Part shown: piece by piece, positions 5,150 to 5,558 of the stretch
How the letters are laid out: each line of letters starts with the position of its first letter
Position numbering within the stretch: position 1 is the first letter of the stretch
NCBI GenBank assembly: GCA_025924845.1
Contig: JAICHN010000349.1
Location: 1 to 5,558, forward strand
Direction: 5' to 3'
Length of the DNA: 5,558 bases
From: Chloroflexota bacterium
GTDB taxonomy: Bacteria; Chloroflexota; UBA5177; JANWHV01
Notes under the pieces: model-generated
Told to the model about the DNA's origin: nothing
The model's input: the letters and a program-made list of their open reading frames with translations, nothing else
Database searches by the model: none
Position numbers and translations under genes: made by a program

Positions 5150-5558
5150 TTAGGCCGGAGGCTGATACGCTTCGCGCTTGAGGTAGCGGCCGCGCGCGGC
5201 GGCGCCCACGAACCTGCCGTCCTCGGCGATCACCTCGCCTCGCGAGAGGGTGAGGACCGGATAACCGGTGACTTCCAGGCCCTCGTATGGGCAGTAGTCA
5301 GTATGCTGGTTCAGCGTCTCGGCCCGTAAGGTCACCCGCTTCTTGGGGTCGATCAGCACGATATCGGCGTCGCTGCCCGCGGCAAGGCAGCCTTTTCGGG
5401 GATAGAGTCCGTACATGCGGGCCGGATTGGTACACATCGTGGCCACCATGGTTTGCAAGGAGATGCGACCTTTACCGACTCCCTCCGAGAAGATCAACGG
5501 AAGCCTAGTCTCGATACCCGGTATACCGTTGGGAATTTTGGCGAAGTTTTCCTTACCC
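5150..5558 (-). CDS. Dihydropyrimidinase / D-hydantoinase, C-terminal part (5'-partial)
   Basis: The minus-strand frame is open to the right edge and ends at TAA (complement of 5150-5152), giving 135 C-terminal residues of a protein normally about 450-480 long. The TTG at 5497 is internal, because family sequence continues upstream of it. Visible signature, N- to C-terminal: NFAKIPNGIPGIETRLPL, then SEGVGKGRISLQTMV, NPARMYGLYPRKG, GSDADIVLIDPKK, a DYCPYEGLEVTGYP segment and the closing SRGEVIAEDGRF...GRYLKR. The IPNGIPG loop carries an Asn that in hydantoinases is thought to contact the substrate backbone. The zinc ligands and carboxylated Lys lie in the missing N-terminal part. The family are cyclic amidohydrolases that open dihydrouracil, dihydrothymine or hydantoins to N-carbamoyl amino acids; which substrate applies here cannot be told. 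It is convergent with fno and so not in the same operon. Confidence 0.93.
   Translation of the reverse strand, partial: GKENFAKIPNGIPGIETRLPLIFSEGVGKGRISLQTMVATMCTNPARMYGLYPRKGCLAAGSDADIVLIDPKKRVTLRAETLNQHTDYCPYEGLEVTGYPVLTLSRGEVIAEDGRFVGAAARGRYLKREAYQPPA

Overview
The window is GC-rich (clearly above 60% by eye), densely coded bacterial DNA. It carries a compact set of coenzyme F420 genes: cofD, cofC/fbiD, cofE and an F420:NADP oxidoreductase. These sit with a sugar-acid-type fumarylacetoacetate hydrolase (FAH) family enzyme and a convergent dihydropyrimidinase. Bacterial F420 genes, an Asp-box beta-propeller and an intergenic hairpin built on CGTAGGGGCAC together suggest an uncultured Chloroflexota-like bacterium. 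That placement is an inference from gene content; no rRNA or other phylogenetic marker is present, and Actinobacteria or another F420-producing lineage is not excluded.

Layout. Positions 1-811 (+) hold the C-terminal part of an Asp-box (BNR/sortilin-like) beta-propeller protein that starts before the window. A 56-bp gap (812-867) has a possible -10 box, a perfect 7-bp hairpin and a Shine-Dalgarno (SD). Next come an FAH-family protein (868-1758), a short gap holding a possible 17-codon leader ORF (1782-1835), cofD (1832-2785), cofC/fbiD (2782-3534, overlapping cofD by 4 bp), cofE (3543-4301, 8 bp later) and fno/npdG (4371-5063). All are on the + strand and are probably one transcript. Positions 5064-5149 separate two convergent genes and contain a nested inverted repeat that can fold in two mutually exclusive ways. 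The minus strand from 5150 to the right edge encodes the C-terminal 135 residues of a dihydropyrimidinase/D-hydantoinase whose start lies outside the window.

How the genes work together. CofC/FbiD activates a three-carbon phosphoacid with GTP. CofD transfers the resulting phospho-acid group to the deazaflavin Fo, giving F420-0 or its dehydro form. CofE adds glutamates. Fno equilibrates F420H2 with NADPH. The window therefore covers assembly of the F420 tail plus its link to the NADP pool. Fo synthase (CofG/CofH or FbiC) and the FMN reductase domain found at the C-terminus of mycobacterial FbiB are not in the window. The FAH enzyme most resembles 2-keto-3-deoxy-sugar-acid dehydratases; its co-location with F420 genes is unexplained.

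I found no RNA genes, CRISPR arrays, transposases or attachment sites. There is no gene-free stretch longer than 300 bases. The least ordinary signals are the leader ORF ending on the cofD start codon, the insertion and basic tail in CofC, and the dual-fold hairpin between fno and the hydantoinase gene.
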